Assembly (NCBI GenBank): GCA_019348365.1
Contig: JAHWJO010000022.1
Location: 1-17,947 of the forward strand
Reading direction: 5' to 3'
DNA from: Armatimonadota bacterium
GTDB lineage: Bacteria; Armatimonadota; DTGP01; JAHWJO01
DNA length: 17,947 nucleotides
The notes beneath the pieces were generated by a model. It saw nothing but the letters and a program-made list of their open reading frames with translations, was not told where the DNA came from and made no database searches. Position 1 is the first letter of the stretch. Each line of letters opens with the position of its first letter. A program made the position numbers and the translations under genes. This document shows, one piece after another, positions 8,615 to 15,827 of the stretch.

Positions 8615-9760
8615 TCAACTCTCCCACTGGAGGGTGAGATTACCCCGCCGGTTGAGCTTGACCCAGGTGCCGAACGGCCGACTCGCCCCATTCAGACGGT
8701 CAAGAAGCCACATGGCGTCGGCAGGGCCGGCACGCTGCACCCTCAGGCGACGCACCCGGGTCGGCACCATTTCCAGGCCGAGGAGCCGTCCGCTGTGGGA
8801 GTCCAGTCTCGCCCTGTATAACAGGCCCAGGTCGGGCCGGAACGCTTCGCAGCCGCCGATCCCCTCGTAATCGGTGAGGAAGTCCCCACAGCTGTACAGA
8901 ATAAGCTGGCCCCGGTACACCTCGATCCCGCAGACATGGTGAGAGGAGTGACCGTGAACGACATCCAGACCTGCTTCATCGATCAGTTGATGGGCGAATT
9001 CGATCTGGCTCTGCGGGAGGGACCGGACCCAATTGGAACCCCAGTGGACGGAAACGACCACGATGTCCCCCGGCTTCTTCGCGTCCCGGACCCGCCCGCC
9101 GAGATTGCGGACGAACGGGTCCGGTGGATCCGGCGCCAGGTTGACCCCCGGCCGGTCCGGAGCCGCGGCCCAGGAGAGGGGGATCCCGCTCGAAGTCATC
9201 CCGAACGCAAAAACGCTCACCCGCCCGGCGCCCGGAACCGCGATAACTGCCGGGTCGCCTGCTTCTGCGCTGTTGAGTCCCGCCCCGACTCCCCGGAGGT
9301 TGGCGCTCCGCAGCCGGTCTAGGGTCTCCCGAAGGCCGTCGTTCCCCCAGTCGAGGACGTGGTTGTTCGCCAGGGAGAGGCAGTCGAACCCGGCGGCGGA
9401 CAGGCAGGGGAGGTTCGCCGGGTGCATCCGGTAGTGGATTCCCTTCTCCGGCCAGTAGTCGTCGCGGGTGGTGACCGCCGTCTCCAAGTTGCCGAGAAGC
9501 ACCGACGGCCCCGCCGGGCGGATCTCGCCCAACAGGTCGCCCCAGATATAATTGAGCTCAACCGGCCTCGGAATCGGCCCGCTCGCCCGCTCCGCGAGCT
9601 CGACATAGCCGAGCGCACTCCGCATATAGGATTCGTGAGGCGTGGGGTCGCCGGGGTGCGGCAGAATTTGGTCGATCCCCCTCCCCGTCATGACGTCGCC
9701 GCACATACAGAGGGTGAGGCTGCGAGTGGGAGGCATCCGACCTGCCGGAGAGACGATCAT
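8615..9760 (-). CDS. CapA/YwtB-type metallophosphatase family protein (poly-gamma-glutamate synthesis PgsA-like)
   Basis: The product is 381 residues from ATG at 9760, preceded by AGGA 6 nt upstream. The frame is open back to a TTG at 9844, but the extra 28 residues are not family-like. Metallophosphoesterase-type motifs of the CapA family appear in order: C-G-D-V-M (20-24), G-N-L-E-T (90-94), ANNHVLDWG (131-139), VHWGSNW (238-244) and HGHSSHHVCG (269-278), then YSCGDFLTDYEG (289-300). In Bacillus CapA acts with CapB and CapC in polyglutamate export. No CapB or CapC gene is present here, and lone CapA-like proteins are widespread with unclear substrates. No signal peptide is evident with this start. 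The gene converges on the giant gene. Confidence 0.88.
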   Translation of the reverse strand: MIVSPAGRMPPTRSLTLCMCGDVMTGRGIDQILPHPGDPTPHESYMRSALGYVELAERASGPIPRPVELNYIWGDLLGEIRPAGPSVLLGNLETAVTTRDDYWPEKGIHYRMHPANLPCLSAAGFDCLSLANNHVLDWGNDGLRETLDRLRSANLRGVGAGLNSAEAGDPAVIAVPGAGRVSVFAFGMTSSGIPLSWAAAPDRPGVNLAPDPPDPFVRNLGGRVRDAKKPGDIVVVSVHWGSNWVRSLPQSQIEFAHQLIDEAGLDVVHGHSSHHVCGIEVYRGQLILYSCGDFLTDYEGIGGCEAFRPDLGLLYRARLDSHSGRLLGLEMVPTRVRRLRVQRAGPADAMWLLDRLNGASRPFGTWVKLNRRGNLTLQWES

Positions 9761-10129
9761 CGCTGGTCCTGTCCGAAAGGATTTGTCGGCTATGATTGCC
9801 GACGGATCAATGTCCCCAAGTGGCAGGCTTCGCTCGGATTGCAAGTCTCAGAGCCGACCGCCAAATAGACCGTACCTTGCAATTGGGTATTCGACCCTCC
9901 ACCGGCCAGGCTCACGCCCGGGTGATTATATCCTGAGGCTGCGACAGGACGGGGCTGCGCAATGCGAGCAACGGTTCTGGACCGGCCCGGAACCGGGAGG
10001 GCAGTGATCTCGACGGCATTTATCACGGGGAACGGGTGATCGAAAGGCGGGTAACGGAGACGGAATCGGATCCCGCCGGACGGCTGGACTGAAGGCCTCG
10101 TATCGCCTGAGCAGTCACAGCCTCTGCGA
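9761..10129. other. Spacer upstream of the CapA-type gene, with a minus-strand TATAAT
   Basis: This is 369 bp with no supported gene. A perfect minus-strand TATAAT sits at 9925-9930, about 165 bp upstream of the chosen CapA start, but no good -35 box is found 16-18 bp further up. It is a weak promoter candidate. The open frame 9790-10182 overlaps the end of the Rieske gene and is Arg/Pro-rich in its first half. Confidence 0.4.
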
Positions 10130-11005
10130 TTAGACCATGCCGGCCGTCGGGAGGAGGCCGCTCTCGTCCTCGATCGTGGCATCGAGGTTCGGTTCCGGCG
10201 CGACGACCCGGATCACCTCCCCCTCGACCCGCACGGGGTAGACCCGGATCTTCTCCTCGGCGGGGCCGCTCACCACCTCACCCGTATCGACGCTGAACTG
10301 TGACCCATGCCAGGGGCAGGTGATCGTATTGCAGGCCAGAACACCGTCGGTCAGCGGCCCGCCGCGATGGGTGCAGCGGTCCTGGAAGGCGACGATCCGG
10401 TCGCCCTCGCGCATGACGGCGATCCGGTGACCGTTCAGGTGGACCAGCTTCATCTGCCCCGGCTTCTCGAACTCCGCCATCGTCCCCACGGTGACGGGGG
10501 TACCGGGCTCCCCTTTGAGTCTCCCGCTCTCGCGCCATTTAGCGGCGTTCGGCCCCCGGTGGTCCACGCCGATCTGGTTGCGGTACACCAGCGTGCCCCC
10601 GAGCCAGCCGGAATACATCAGGCCGCCGAAGCCCAGCATGGAGAGCGGCGTGCCGAGCCGCCGCCCCCACCTCGCCGGCGAACGGGTTCGCAGGAGCCAG
10701 TTGATCCCGTACAGGGCGGCCAATCCGACGTTGATCATGCCGTGCCGGGCCGCGCGGCCCTTCGCCGAACTCTCCGGCGGGACAACGGCGAGGTAGTCGA
10801 CGATTCCGGGGATGGCGGCGGCCAGCGCGCCCACGAACCCCGCCAGCATCATGTCGTCCGCGCTCTGCCGGAGGCGGCCGTCCCCGGAATCATCAGTCGC
10901 CAGGTCACACAGGTCGTAAGCGAGGCTGCCCGCCCACAGACCGATGGGGAGGGCCATCAGCATCGGATGGATGTGGTGGGACTTGATTTCTACGCGACTT
11001 TTCAT
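10130..11005 (-). CDS. DUF2231 membrane domain fused to a Rieske [2Fe-2S] domain
   Basis: The product is 291 residues from ATG at 11005, with AGGAG 8 nt upstream. The frame extends 11 codons further, but this site decides the start. Residues 10-140 form a DUF2231-type multi-helix membrane region opening with HHIHPMLMALPIGLW. Residues 168-268 are a Rieske domain: C211-T-H213 in CTHRGGPL and C230-PW-H233 in CPWHGSQF are the four cluster ligands. The combination places a [2Fe-2S] electron carrier at the membrane. Its redox partner is not in the window, though a cupredoxin lies about 5 kb upstream on the same strand. DUF2231-Rieske fusions are known in other bacteria; the role is not established. 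A redox or stress function is inferred. Confidence 0.9.
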   Translation of the reverse strand: MKSRVEIKSHHIHPMLMALPIGLWAGSLAYDLCDLATDDSGDGRLRQSADDMMLAGFVGALAAAIPGIVDYLAVVPPESSAKGRAARHGMINVGLAALYGINWLLRTRSPARWGRRLGTPLSMLGFGGLMYSGWLGGTLVYRNQIGVDHRGPNAAKWRESGRLKGEPGTPVTVGTMAEFEKPGQMKLVHLNGHRIAVMREGDRIVAFQDRCTHRGGPLTDGVLACNTITCPWHGSQFSVDTGEVVSGPAEEKIRVYPVRVEGEVIRVVAPEPNLDATIEDESGLLPTAGMV

Positions 11006-11055
11006 GGCGGCGTCTCCTCTTCCACAGGACTGACACAAAGGGCACGAAGGGGTTC

Positions 11056-11110
11056 GTAGCGCCCGCGTCTCGTACCGATCGCGGGCGCGCCGCCGGGACG
11101 GCGGCGCTAC
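11056..11110. repeat. Compound inverted-repeat element (two hairpins inside an outer pair)
   Basis: The outer arms are GTAGCGC (11056-11062) and GCGCTAC (11104-11110). Inside, GCGCCCGCG (11059-11067) pairs with CGCGGGCGC (11080-11088), and GCGCCGCC (11087-11094) pairs with GGCGGCGC (11100-11107). The folds compete or form a branched structure. The element lies between the DUF457 and Rieske genes. It resembles short dispersed GC-rich palindromic repeats (REP/MITE-like) and could also end transcription. Confidence 0.6.
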
Positions 11111-11198
11111 GCTTTTCGTCTGCGTAAGTCCTGTTCCATTCAGAACGGGTAGAACACCTGCGTTATGAGGCGGGGGGCGATGCCCCCTGGGGTTCCCC

Positions 11199-11954
11199 TC
11201 AAGACTCTCTCAAACTCCATGTTGCGATCGTTTCCCGGCGCTTCACCGTCTGCCACCAGCAGTAGGGGAGGAAGGCCAGCAAGTAGGGAACGTGCACGAG
11301 CACTTTCTGGGCCGATGAAGGTAAAACCACGGCCCCGACGAAGGAGATGCCAAAGCTGATCCAGGCCCATCGCTCCCAGCGGATCAAGCCTTCCGCCGCA
11401 GGACACCGGGGATTCACCTGCCGGGATATTCGGCGCAGGGCCAGAAGGTAAAGCGCGAGCGCCGCGAGCTCAAACGCCATCAGACTATTTTCAAGAAGGT
11501 CCGGCTTGCCCCAGAGGGCAGGCAGCCGCATCCCCGACCATAAATGGATCACCGGCAGCAGCGGGCGATCCGGCGGGAGACGGCTGAGCGGCCAGAAGAG
11601 GTCCAGGGGGGCGAACCAGAAGAAAGCGTCCAGGAAAACATGGGTGAATCCCCCCAATGCCAATCCCCAGCATATCCACCTGCCGGTCTTCCATCGTTCT
11701 CGCGCGACCGCCCCGGCTCCGATCAATAACAGGAGGACCCAGAGGCTGTGCGCGAGGGTCCGGTGGACGGCATAGACCAGGTCCTCCCGGCCCGAAAGGA
11801 AAACGACGGCGGTCGGATACATGTCGATGTCCGGCAGCATCGCGCCCAGCGTGATCGCCGTCACAAACGGTACGGCCTCTTCCCGGGGGGCGAGAGGCGC
11901 CAGTTGCTTCGCTGCGGCCAATCCGACCAACCCGTGTAAACCGTTCTGTGGCAT
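11199..11954 (-). CDS. DUF457/YdjM-type inner-membrane metal-dependent hydrolase-like protein
   Basis: The product is 251 residues from ATG at 11954, with GGAG 7 nt upstream. Several hydrophobic segments are visible, including LWVLLLLIGAGAV (71-83) and a C-terminal SFGIS...VLVHVPYLLAFLPY. Conserved polar residues lie between them: H7, the MLPDID motif (D42, D44), VHRTLAHS (H64, H69) and THVFLDAF (H105, D109). This is the pattern of the YdjM/DUF457 family, annotated as putative membrane-bound metal-dependent hydrolases. The substrate is unknown. It lies 47 bp downstream of the alpha/beta hydrolase gene on the same strand and is probably co-transcribed with it. Confidence 0.8.
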   Translation of the reverse strand: MPQNGLHGLVGLAAAKQLAPLAPREEAVPFVTAITLGAMLPDIDMYPTAVVFLSGREDLVYAVHRTLAHSLWVLLLLIGAGAVARERWKTGRWICWGLALGGFTHVFLDAFFWFAPLDLFWPLSRLPPDRPLLPVIHLWSGMRLPALWGKPDLLENSLMAFELAALALYLLALRRISRQVNPRCPAAEGLIRWERWAWISFGISFVGAVVLPSSAQKVLVHVPYLLAFLPYCWWQTVKRRETIATWSLRES

Positions 11955-12001
11955 GATCGCGCTCCCTATCGGCGAACAGATATCAGAAGGTTAAAGATCA
12001 T

Positions 12002-13261
12002 TCAGGATGTGGGATACAGGGTCCGATTCAGGTATTGATAGATCAGATATAAAGACCTCATGTAGGCGGCGCTCTGCTTCAGCATCTCCGGGATTTCCGG
12101 GAGGCCGTGCCCCATCACCGGCAGCAGGACGAAACTGCCCCGGGCCTCCCTGGGGAGCGCATCCCGGAGGCGCAGCGCTTCCGTGGGCGGGACGTAGAGG
12201 TCATCCTTTGGGTGGATGATGTGCACCGGCTTCGACAGGCTCTCCAGACGTCCCGGCAGGCGGAGCATGTCCATCCCTTTTCGGTGCTCGTGAGGCAGCC
12301 GACCGTAGAGCGCGTCGAAGCGCTCCGGGTCGCGGTTGAGCAGCAGCATCCCGATTCGGCGTCCCTCCTCCGACAGACCCGGGGGCGGTTCTGTGACCTT
12401 CCCCTGCACCCAGATCTCCAGGAGAGGCCGGTCGGCGGGCGCGGCCTGCGAGAGGAGGGAACGTCTCAATACCGTGACGACGTAAGGGTCCGGTTCGTAG
12501 CGTCCACGGTAGCCGCCGTACTCGAACGCCCCGGTGGTCGCGAACCGCAGCATTTCACGAAGATCGGCGGCCCCGGCGAGGACCATAAACCGCGAAGGGG
12601 TTTTGGAGGGCGGCAGTCTGCTGGCCGCCAGGAGCAGCGGGAGGGCGCCGTAACTTTCACAGATCCCGATGGAGCGCGAGGGGTCCATCTCGGGAAGCTG
12701 GAGGAAGCGCTCCAGGGACGCCCGCGCATCGGCGATGTCCGCGACCGAGACCTGCTCGATCTCCCGGCCCCGTGGGAACGGGAGCATCGTCACGTAGCCG
12801 AGCCGGGCGAGGGATTCCGCGAGACGCTGCTGCGCCGGGTTGTCCAGACCCTCACGGGCGGCGGGACTGTAAAGCAGAACGCCCGGGAGACGGCCTTCGG
12901 ATCGTTCGGGGAGATAGACATCCGCGAGGATGGGGCGCCCGCTGGCCGAGGAGAAGCGGATCCGGCGGACGGCGGGCCGGTCGGATATGGCCTCCAACGG
13001 GTTAAAAGAGGGAGGGAGTAAAAAGCTCGCCAGAAAGAGGAGCAGGTGCCCCTGGAAAGTGAGCAGCAAAGGGGGAACGGAGAGGAGGAACATCACGCCG
13101 ACAGCCAAAAGCCCCCTCTTCGCCCATACCTGCCATTTGGGGCGGTGGCCCTGTCGATCAGGCCCCTTCTCCCGGCCAGCTCTCCGCCTCGCCGGAATTT
13201 TCTCTCTCCGGAACAAAGCTCTCGCTTTCATCGAGAAACCCATCATCGAGAAACCTATCAT
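12002..13261 (-). CDS. Membrane-anchored alpha/beta hydrolase
   Basis: The product is 419 residues. A basic N-terminus (about 12-49) leads to hydrophobic segments at about 50-83 that should anchor it in the membrane. The hydrolase domain follows from about 97. The nucleophile elbow is GICESYG with S203, the acid is D353 or D354 in HPKDDLYVPP, and the histidine is H385 in VMGHGLPE. This is a complete triad of the dienelactone-hydrolase or peptidase-like type; the substrate cannot be told. The start is ambiguous: a 15-bp tandem duplication gives MIGFSMMGFSM, so ATGs at 13261, 13246, 13243 and 13231 all compete. I keep the first because AGGA lies about 9 nt upstream. The last is also possible. 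It sits 83 bp after the phosphoribosyltransferase gene. Confidence 0.85.
   Translation of the reverse strand: MIGFSMMGFSMKARALFRREKIPARRRAGREKGPDRQGHRPKWQVWAKRGLLAVGVMFLLSVPPLLLTFQGHLLLFLASFLLPPSFNPLEAISDRPAVRRIRFSSASGRPILADVYLPERSEGRLPGVLLYSPAAREGLDNPAQQRLAESLARLGYVTMLPFPRGREIEQVSVADIADARASLERFLQLPEMDPSRSIGICESYGALPLLLAASRLPPSKTPSRFMVLAGAADLREMLRFATTGAFEYGGYRGRYEPDPYVVTVLRRSLLSQAAPADRPLLEIWVQGKVTEPPPGLSEEGRRIGMLLLNRDPERFDALYGRLPHEHRKGMDMLRLPGRLESLSKPVHIIHPKDDLYVPPTEALRLRDALPREARGSFVLLPVMGHGLPEIPEMLKQSAAYMRSLYLIYQYLNRTLYPTS
13232..13261 (-). repeat. 15-bp tandem duplication at the hydrolase start
   Basis: ATGATAGGTTTCTCG is followed directly by ATGATGGGTTTCTCG, with one mismatch, and then by another ATG. 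The duplication multiplies in-frame start codons. Confidence 0.9.
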
Positions 13262-13344
13262 CTCAGGGCATCCTGGCGTTCGCGTTTAGCGGTCCCGGCG
13301 GGTTGCCGCGCACAGGCTCACGAGCCAAAAGCCGCCCTTCAGAT

Positions 13345-14001
13345 TCATACCTGCGCCCGCCGGAGGAGATCTCGTACCTCCTCGTCCGTCGTCTGCGAAA
13401 AGTCTTCGTACCAGTAGCCGACCGCCAGGAACGGCTCCGGGGTGATGGCGCAGACCGTCTCGTCCGCCTCCTCCCGGAACGCCTCGCAGGTGGGGGCCGC
13501 CCCCACCGGGACGGCCACGACGATGCGCGCCGGCTGCCGCTGCCGCAGGGCGAGCACCGCCGCCCGCATCGTGGCGCCGGTCGCCAGACCGTCGTCGACG
13601 AGGATGACGGTCTTCCCCTGCACCTGTAGAGCCAGGCGATCCCCCCGGTAGGCCCTCTCCCGCCGCTCCAGCTCCTCCTGCTCTCTCGCGGCGACCCTGT
13701 CAATGATCGCGGCAGGGATCTGGAGGCCTTTCACCACCTCCTCGTTCAGCACCCGCAAGCCCCCCGACGCGATGGCGCCCATCGCCAGCTCCTCGTGGCC
13801 CGGCACACCCAGCTTGCGCACCAGGAAGAGGTCAAGAGGCGAGTGCAGCGCCTCCGCCACCTCGTAGGCCACCGGTACACCGCCGCGCGGCAGGCCGAGC
13901 ACCAGCACGTCCGGGCGGTGGGCGTAAGCGGCCAATTCCCCGGCCAGCGCCCGTCCTGCCTCCCGGCGATCCCGGAAGTACCGCTCTCCTGACAATTGCA
14001 T
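13345..14001 (-). CDS. Phosphoribosyltransferase (PRTase type I fold)
   Basis: The product is 218 residues from ATG at 14001, with AGGA 8 nt upstream; a TTG one codon earlier is less likely. The PRPP-binding loop ILVDDGLATGAT lies at 133-144. The earlier GLPRGGVPVA at 36-45 matches the family's pyrophosphate loop region. The length and the LDLFLVRKLGVPGHEELAMGAIASGG block (about 56-81) match the stand-alone predicted phosphoribosyltransferases often found beside hydrolases and stress genes. The base or small-molecule acceptor is unknown. Its start overlaps the stop of the upstream ORF as TGATG, implying translational coupling. The hydrolase gene follows 83 bp downstream. Confidence 0.9.
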   Translation of the reverse strand: MQLSGERYFRDRREAGRALAGELAAYAHRPDVLVLGLPRGGVPVAYEVAEALHSPLDLFLVRKLGVPGHEELAMGAIASGGLRVLNEEVVKGLQIPAAIIDRVAAREQEELERRERAYRGDRLALQVQGKTVILVDDGLATGATMRAAVLALRQRQPARIVVAVPVGAAPTCEAFREEADETVCAITPEPFLAVGYWYEDFSQTTDEEVRDLLRRAQV

Positions 14002-14234
14002 CAAGGATTTCCTTTCGTCGTTTTGGGCCCGGGACGGGCGCTCAAATCGGACGTGGCGGACGTGATCAGCCCCGCACCTGCCGTCCCCCAGGGATCCGGC
14101 CGATTCACGGCAACGCCTGTCCCTGCTGCCTTCCGTCTGACCGACAGGGGCGGCGCTGTGGCTCTCTGCAAGCCTTCGGCGATGCGGATCATGAACACGC
14201 TGATGTTCTTCAGGTGGTCAGGCCGGTCCGTCAT
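14001..14234 (-). CDS. Small hypothetical protein (77 aa) coupled to its neighbours
   Basis: I do not recognise this protein. It starts MTDRPDHLKNISVFMIRIAE and ends KTTKGNP, with no obvious domain, signal peptide or membrane segment. The case for it is architectural. Its ATG (14234) overlaps the stop of the preceding CBS-like gene as ATGA. GGAGG lies 4 nt upstream. Its TGA overlaps the ATG of the phosphoribosyltransferase gene as TGATG. Such double coupling is typical of operons. The composition in the second half (Arg, Pro, Gly, Thr) is less convincing. It could be a vestigial or leader-type reading frame. Confidence 0.45.
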   Translation of the reverse strand: MTDRPDHLKNISVFMIRIAEGLQRATAPPLSVRRKAAGTGVAVNRPDPWGTAGAGLITSATSDLSARPGPKTTKGNP

Positions 14235-14485
14235 CCCACCTCCAAAATGGGAACCCTCCAGGCCTCTGCTTCGGTCATGTGCCGAAAGGTGACCTCGAAG
14301 CTGTCTCCCAGCGCCACCCGGTTCAGCAGACCGACGTTCCGGGCATCCTCTACCGTGGGGAGAACATGCTGTGCGCCCGCCGGCAGGAGCTGCGTCGCAC
14401 GGGAGAGAGAGTCGCCTGGGGAGAGGGTGAGCACTTCGGACATTACCACCCTTACCGGCACACCGCAGACCCGTTCCGCCGTCAT
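14231..14485 (-). CDS. Small CBS-domain-like protein (84 aa), possibly reduced
   Basis: The start is ATG at 14485, preceded by GGAGA 6 nt upstream. The frame is open further to a GTG at 14554, but that extension is not family-like. VRVVMSEVLTLSPGDSLSRA, then HVLPTVEDARNVGLLNR, follow the strand-helix-strand-strand order of a CBS domain. The usual GxVTxxDL ending is altered and the second CBS copy is absent. The C-terminal part (SFEVTFRHMTEAEAWRVPIL) does not match CBS. CBS domains bind adenosyl ligands and normally work as pairs, so this would have to dimerise or has lost function. It is linked by ATGA overlap to the next ORF. Confidence 0.5.
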   Translation of the reverse strand: MTAERVCGVPVRVVMSEVLTLSPGDSLSRATQLLPAGAQHVLPTVEDARNVGLLNRVALGDSFEVTFRHMTEAEAWRVPILEVG

Positions 14486-14539
14486 CGCTTCTCTCCAGCC
14501 TCTCCATCTGGAGGTCTTATGGTACACCTGCGCCCTGCT

Positions 14540-14571
14540 CACCGGCTGCTCCACCCATGAAGCAGCCGGTG
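14540..14571 (-). terminator. Perfect 11-bp GC-rich hairpin downstream of the BON gene
   Basis: CACCGGCTGCT (14540-14550) and AGCAGCCGGTG (14561-14571) are exact reverse complements around a 10-nt loop. The hairpin lies about 38 bp past the BON gene stop. There is no T-tract, so it may be an intercistronic stabiliser rather than a terminator. Confidence 0.5.
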
Positions 14572-14608
14572 AACGTGCCCGTTGCTCTCCGCCCGGCCAA
14601 TGAGCCGG

Positions 14609-15001
14609 CTACCCTGGAGTTTTGGGCTTGATCGTGAGTTGATTGATCACCTGCCTCACGCCTTCGGTCCGCTTGGCGATCTCTTCGGCACGTGACTTCT
14701 GAGCTTCGGTGTCTACCTCGCCGGACAGGGTGACGACATCACCCTTGGTATCCACGTCGATCTTCACGGCCCCGACCGTCTTGTCCGCGATTAACGCCGA
14801 TTTGATCCGGGCCGTAGTCGTTGCGTTGTCCGCGACTTCCCCGGCATCCCGGGCCGCCTCGCCGGCTCGGTTGGCGGCACTGTCAGGGACGTCCGGCTGC
14901 ACCTGGTCGGGGACCGTGTCCTGGTTTCGGTCGGCGCAGCCCGTTGCCAGCAACCCGGCGATCAGAAGGGGCGCCAGCCATGCAGTAAATGTATCTCTCA
15001 T
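14609..15001 (-). CDS. BON-domain lipoprotein (osmotic-stress type)
   Basis: The product is 130 residues from ATG at 15001, chosen over upstream codons because AGGAG lies 7 nt before it and the signal peptide begins there. A lipoprotein signal LLIAGLLATGC predicts lipidation at C22. A linker rich in D, P and A follows. The BON domain covers about 62-126: ARIKSALIADKTV, then VKIDVDTKGDVVTLSGEVD, then the helix up to VRQVINQLTIK. BON domains bind phospholipid and occur in OsmY-like envelope stress proteins. Here the protein would be anchored at the outer face of the membrane. A 195-bp leader separates it from the split membrane ORF upstream. Confidence 0.88.
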   Translation of the reverse strand: MRDTFTAWLAPLLIAGLLATGCADRNQDTVPDQVQPDVPDSAANRAGEAARDAGEVADNATTTARIKSALIADKTVGAVKIDVDTKGDVVTLSGEVDTEAQKSRAEEIAKRTEGVRQVINQLTIKPKTPG

Positions 15002-15122
15002 CAGTCTTCTCCTATCCGTGCCGGGCAAATAGCGCAGCGCCGGACTGAATCATGAATGCGAACGGGACGATCTCAGAACACATCCAGGGTGTTAGAACTC
15101 AGCATTACAGCAGGGAGTGCCC

Positions 15123-15145
15123 CTCTCCCACTGAAAGTGGGGGAG
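15123..15145 (-). other. Hairpin in the leader upstream of the BON gene
   Basis: CTCTCCCACT (15123-15132) and AGTGGGGGAG (15136-15145) pair with one mismatch, which becomes a G-U pair in one of the two strands' transcripts, around a 3-nt loop. A second small stem, AAGGAG/CTCCTT with loop GTCG, lies at 15165-15180. These could be attenuation or termination structures. Confidence 0.4.
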
Positions 15146-15196
15146 AACCTCCGTTCCTCTGTTAAAGGAGGTCGCTCCTTCGGGATTCATCTGTCT

Positions 15197-15301
15197 CTAT
15201 CTCCGCGCGAGACGGACGACAGCGAGAACGATGAGGAGGATCAGACCGATCCCCACGATCCACCCGAACACTCACATCCAACACATGCCGCCCATCGGCA
15301 T
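15197..15301 (-). pseudogene. Tiny membrane-peptide ORF split by an in-frame TGA
   Basis: GGAGG lies 6 nt before ATG at 15301. The frame reads MPMGGMCWM, then TGA (15272-15274). It continues without a shift as VFGWIVGIGLILLIVLAVV, ending RLARR and TAG at 15197. The second part is a textbook single transmembrane helix with a positive C-terminal tail. Small one-helix proteins with Met/Trp/Gly-rich starts are common beside PRC-barrel and BON genes, and a Trp codon would fit well at the TGA, which is one base from TGG. Options are a nonsense mutation, UGA readthrough, or reinitiation at the GTG immediately after the stop. TGA is an ordinary stop codon elsewhere in this window. Confidence 0.5.
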
Positions 15302-15337
15302 GATCGTCCTCCTATCTCCGGCGGACAGGGTCGGCGG

Positions 15338-15760
15338 CTAAGGGTAATAGGGATACGCCGGATACAGGTACCCCGGCCCCCAGAACGGGGGATAGCCGTA
15401 ATAGCCGTACACCTCGCCCGCATAGCGCGTGTCCACCACGTCCGGTTTGTAGCGTGGGGCGCCCGTCAGGCGCTCCCGCGCCTGGTCGATGTGGACCGCC
15501 TCCTCAGTGACACGGGTGACCGCATCCACCGGGATCAGGAACTGCGTGGCGCCCAGCCCCAGGAATCCGCCCGACGACACCTGTAAGAACCGGACCTTGT
15601 GTTCGCGGTCATCGATCAGCAGGTCGTCCACCTCGCCGACCTCCTCCCCCGCCTGATCCACGACCTTGCGCCCCCGGACATCTTCGGCGGGGTCAGTGAG
15701 GGTCAGGGTGGTGCCGCTCAACTTGACGAGCGTCGCCCGTGCATCCGTCTCCACGATCAC
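15338..15760 (-). CDS. PRC-barrel domain protein with Tyr/Pro-rich tail
   Basis: The product is 140 residues from GTG at 15760. GGAGG lies 4 nt upstream, so the GTG at 15754 is an alternative start. Residues about 25-100 form a PRC-barrel: GRKVVDQAGEEVGEVDDLLI, then HKVRFLQVSSGGFLGLGA and FLIPVDAVTRV, the same pattern as photosynthetic reaction-centre H-subunit and RimM-like barrels. The last 35 residues are rich in Tyr, Gly and Pro (GYYGYPPFWGPGYLYPAYPY), which is unusual for the core family. No signal peptide is seen. The family's stress-associated members have unknown ligands. The gene lies between DUF2267 and the split membrane ORF. Confidence 0.85.
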   Translation of the reverse strand: MIVETDARATLVKLSGTTLTLTDPAEDVRGRKVVDQAGEEVGEVDDLLIDDREHKVRFLQVSSGGFLGLGATQFLIPVDAVTRVTEEAVHIDQARERLTGAPRYKPDVVDTRYAGEVYGYYGYPPFWGPGYLYPAYPYYP

Positions 15761-15827
15761 TTCACCTCCCCATCGGCCCGGTCAGGCCGATGATCTTTTC
15801 CACGAGCCTGTGCGTTGCGGCCCCGGC

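Noticed and set aside
9790..10182. 130-codon minus-strand frame between the Rieske and CapA-type genes
   Set aside because: It overlaps the Rieske gene end and is Arg/Pro/Ser-rich in its first half. The last 40 residues look somewhat more protein-like, but no family was recognised.
10307..11059. 250-codon plus-strand frame opposite the DUF2231-Rieske gene
   Set aside because: The opposite strand has intact Rieske ligands, a membrane domain and a good ribosome binding site.
14235..14507. N-terminal extension of the 77-residue ORF to 14507
   Set aside because: The extension is antisense-like and Arg/Gly-rich, and overlaps the CBS-like gene. The ATG at 14234 has GGAGG and an ATGA overlap.
15272..15274. 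Selenocysteine at the in-frame TGA
   Set aside because: No recognisable SECIS-type hairpin was seen just downstream, and Trp fits the family character better. Not formally excluded.
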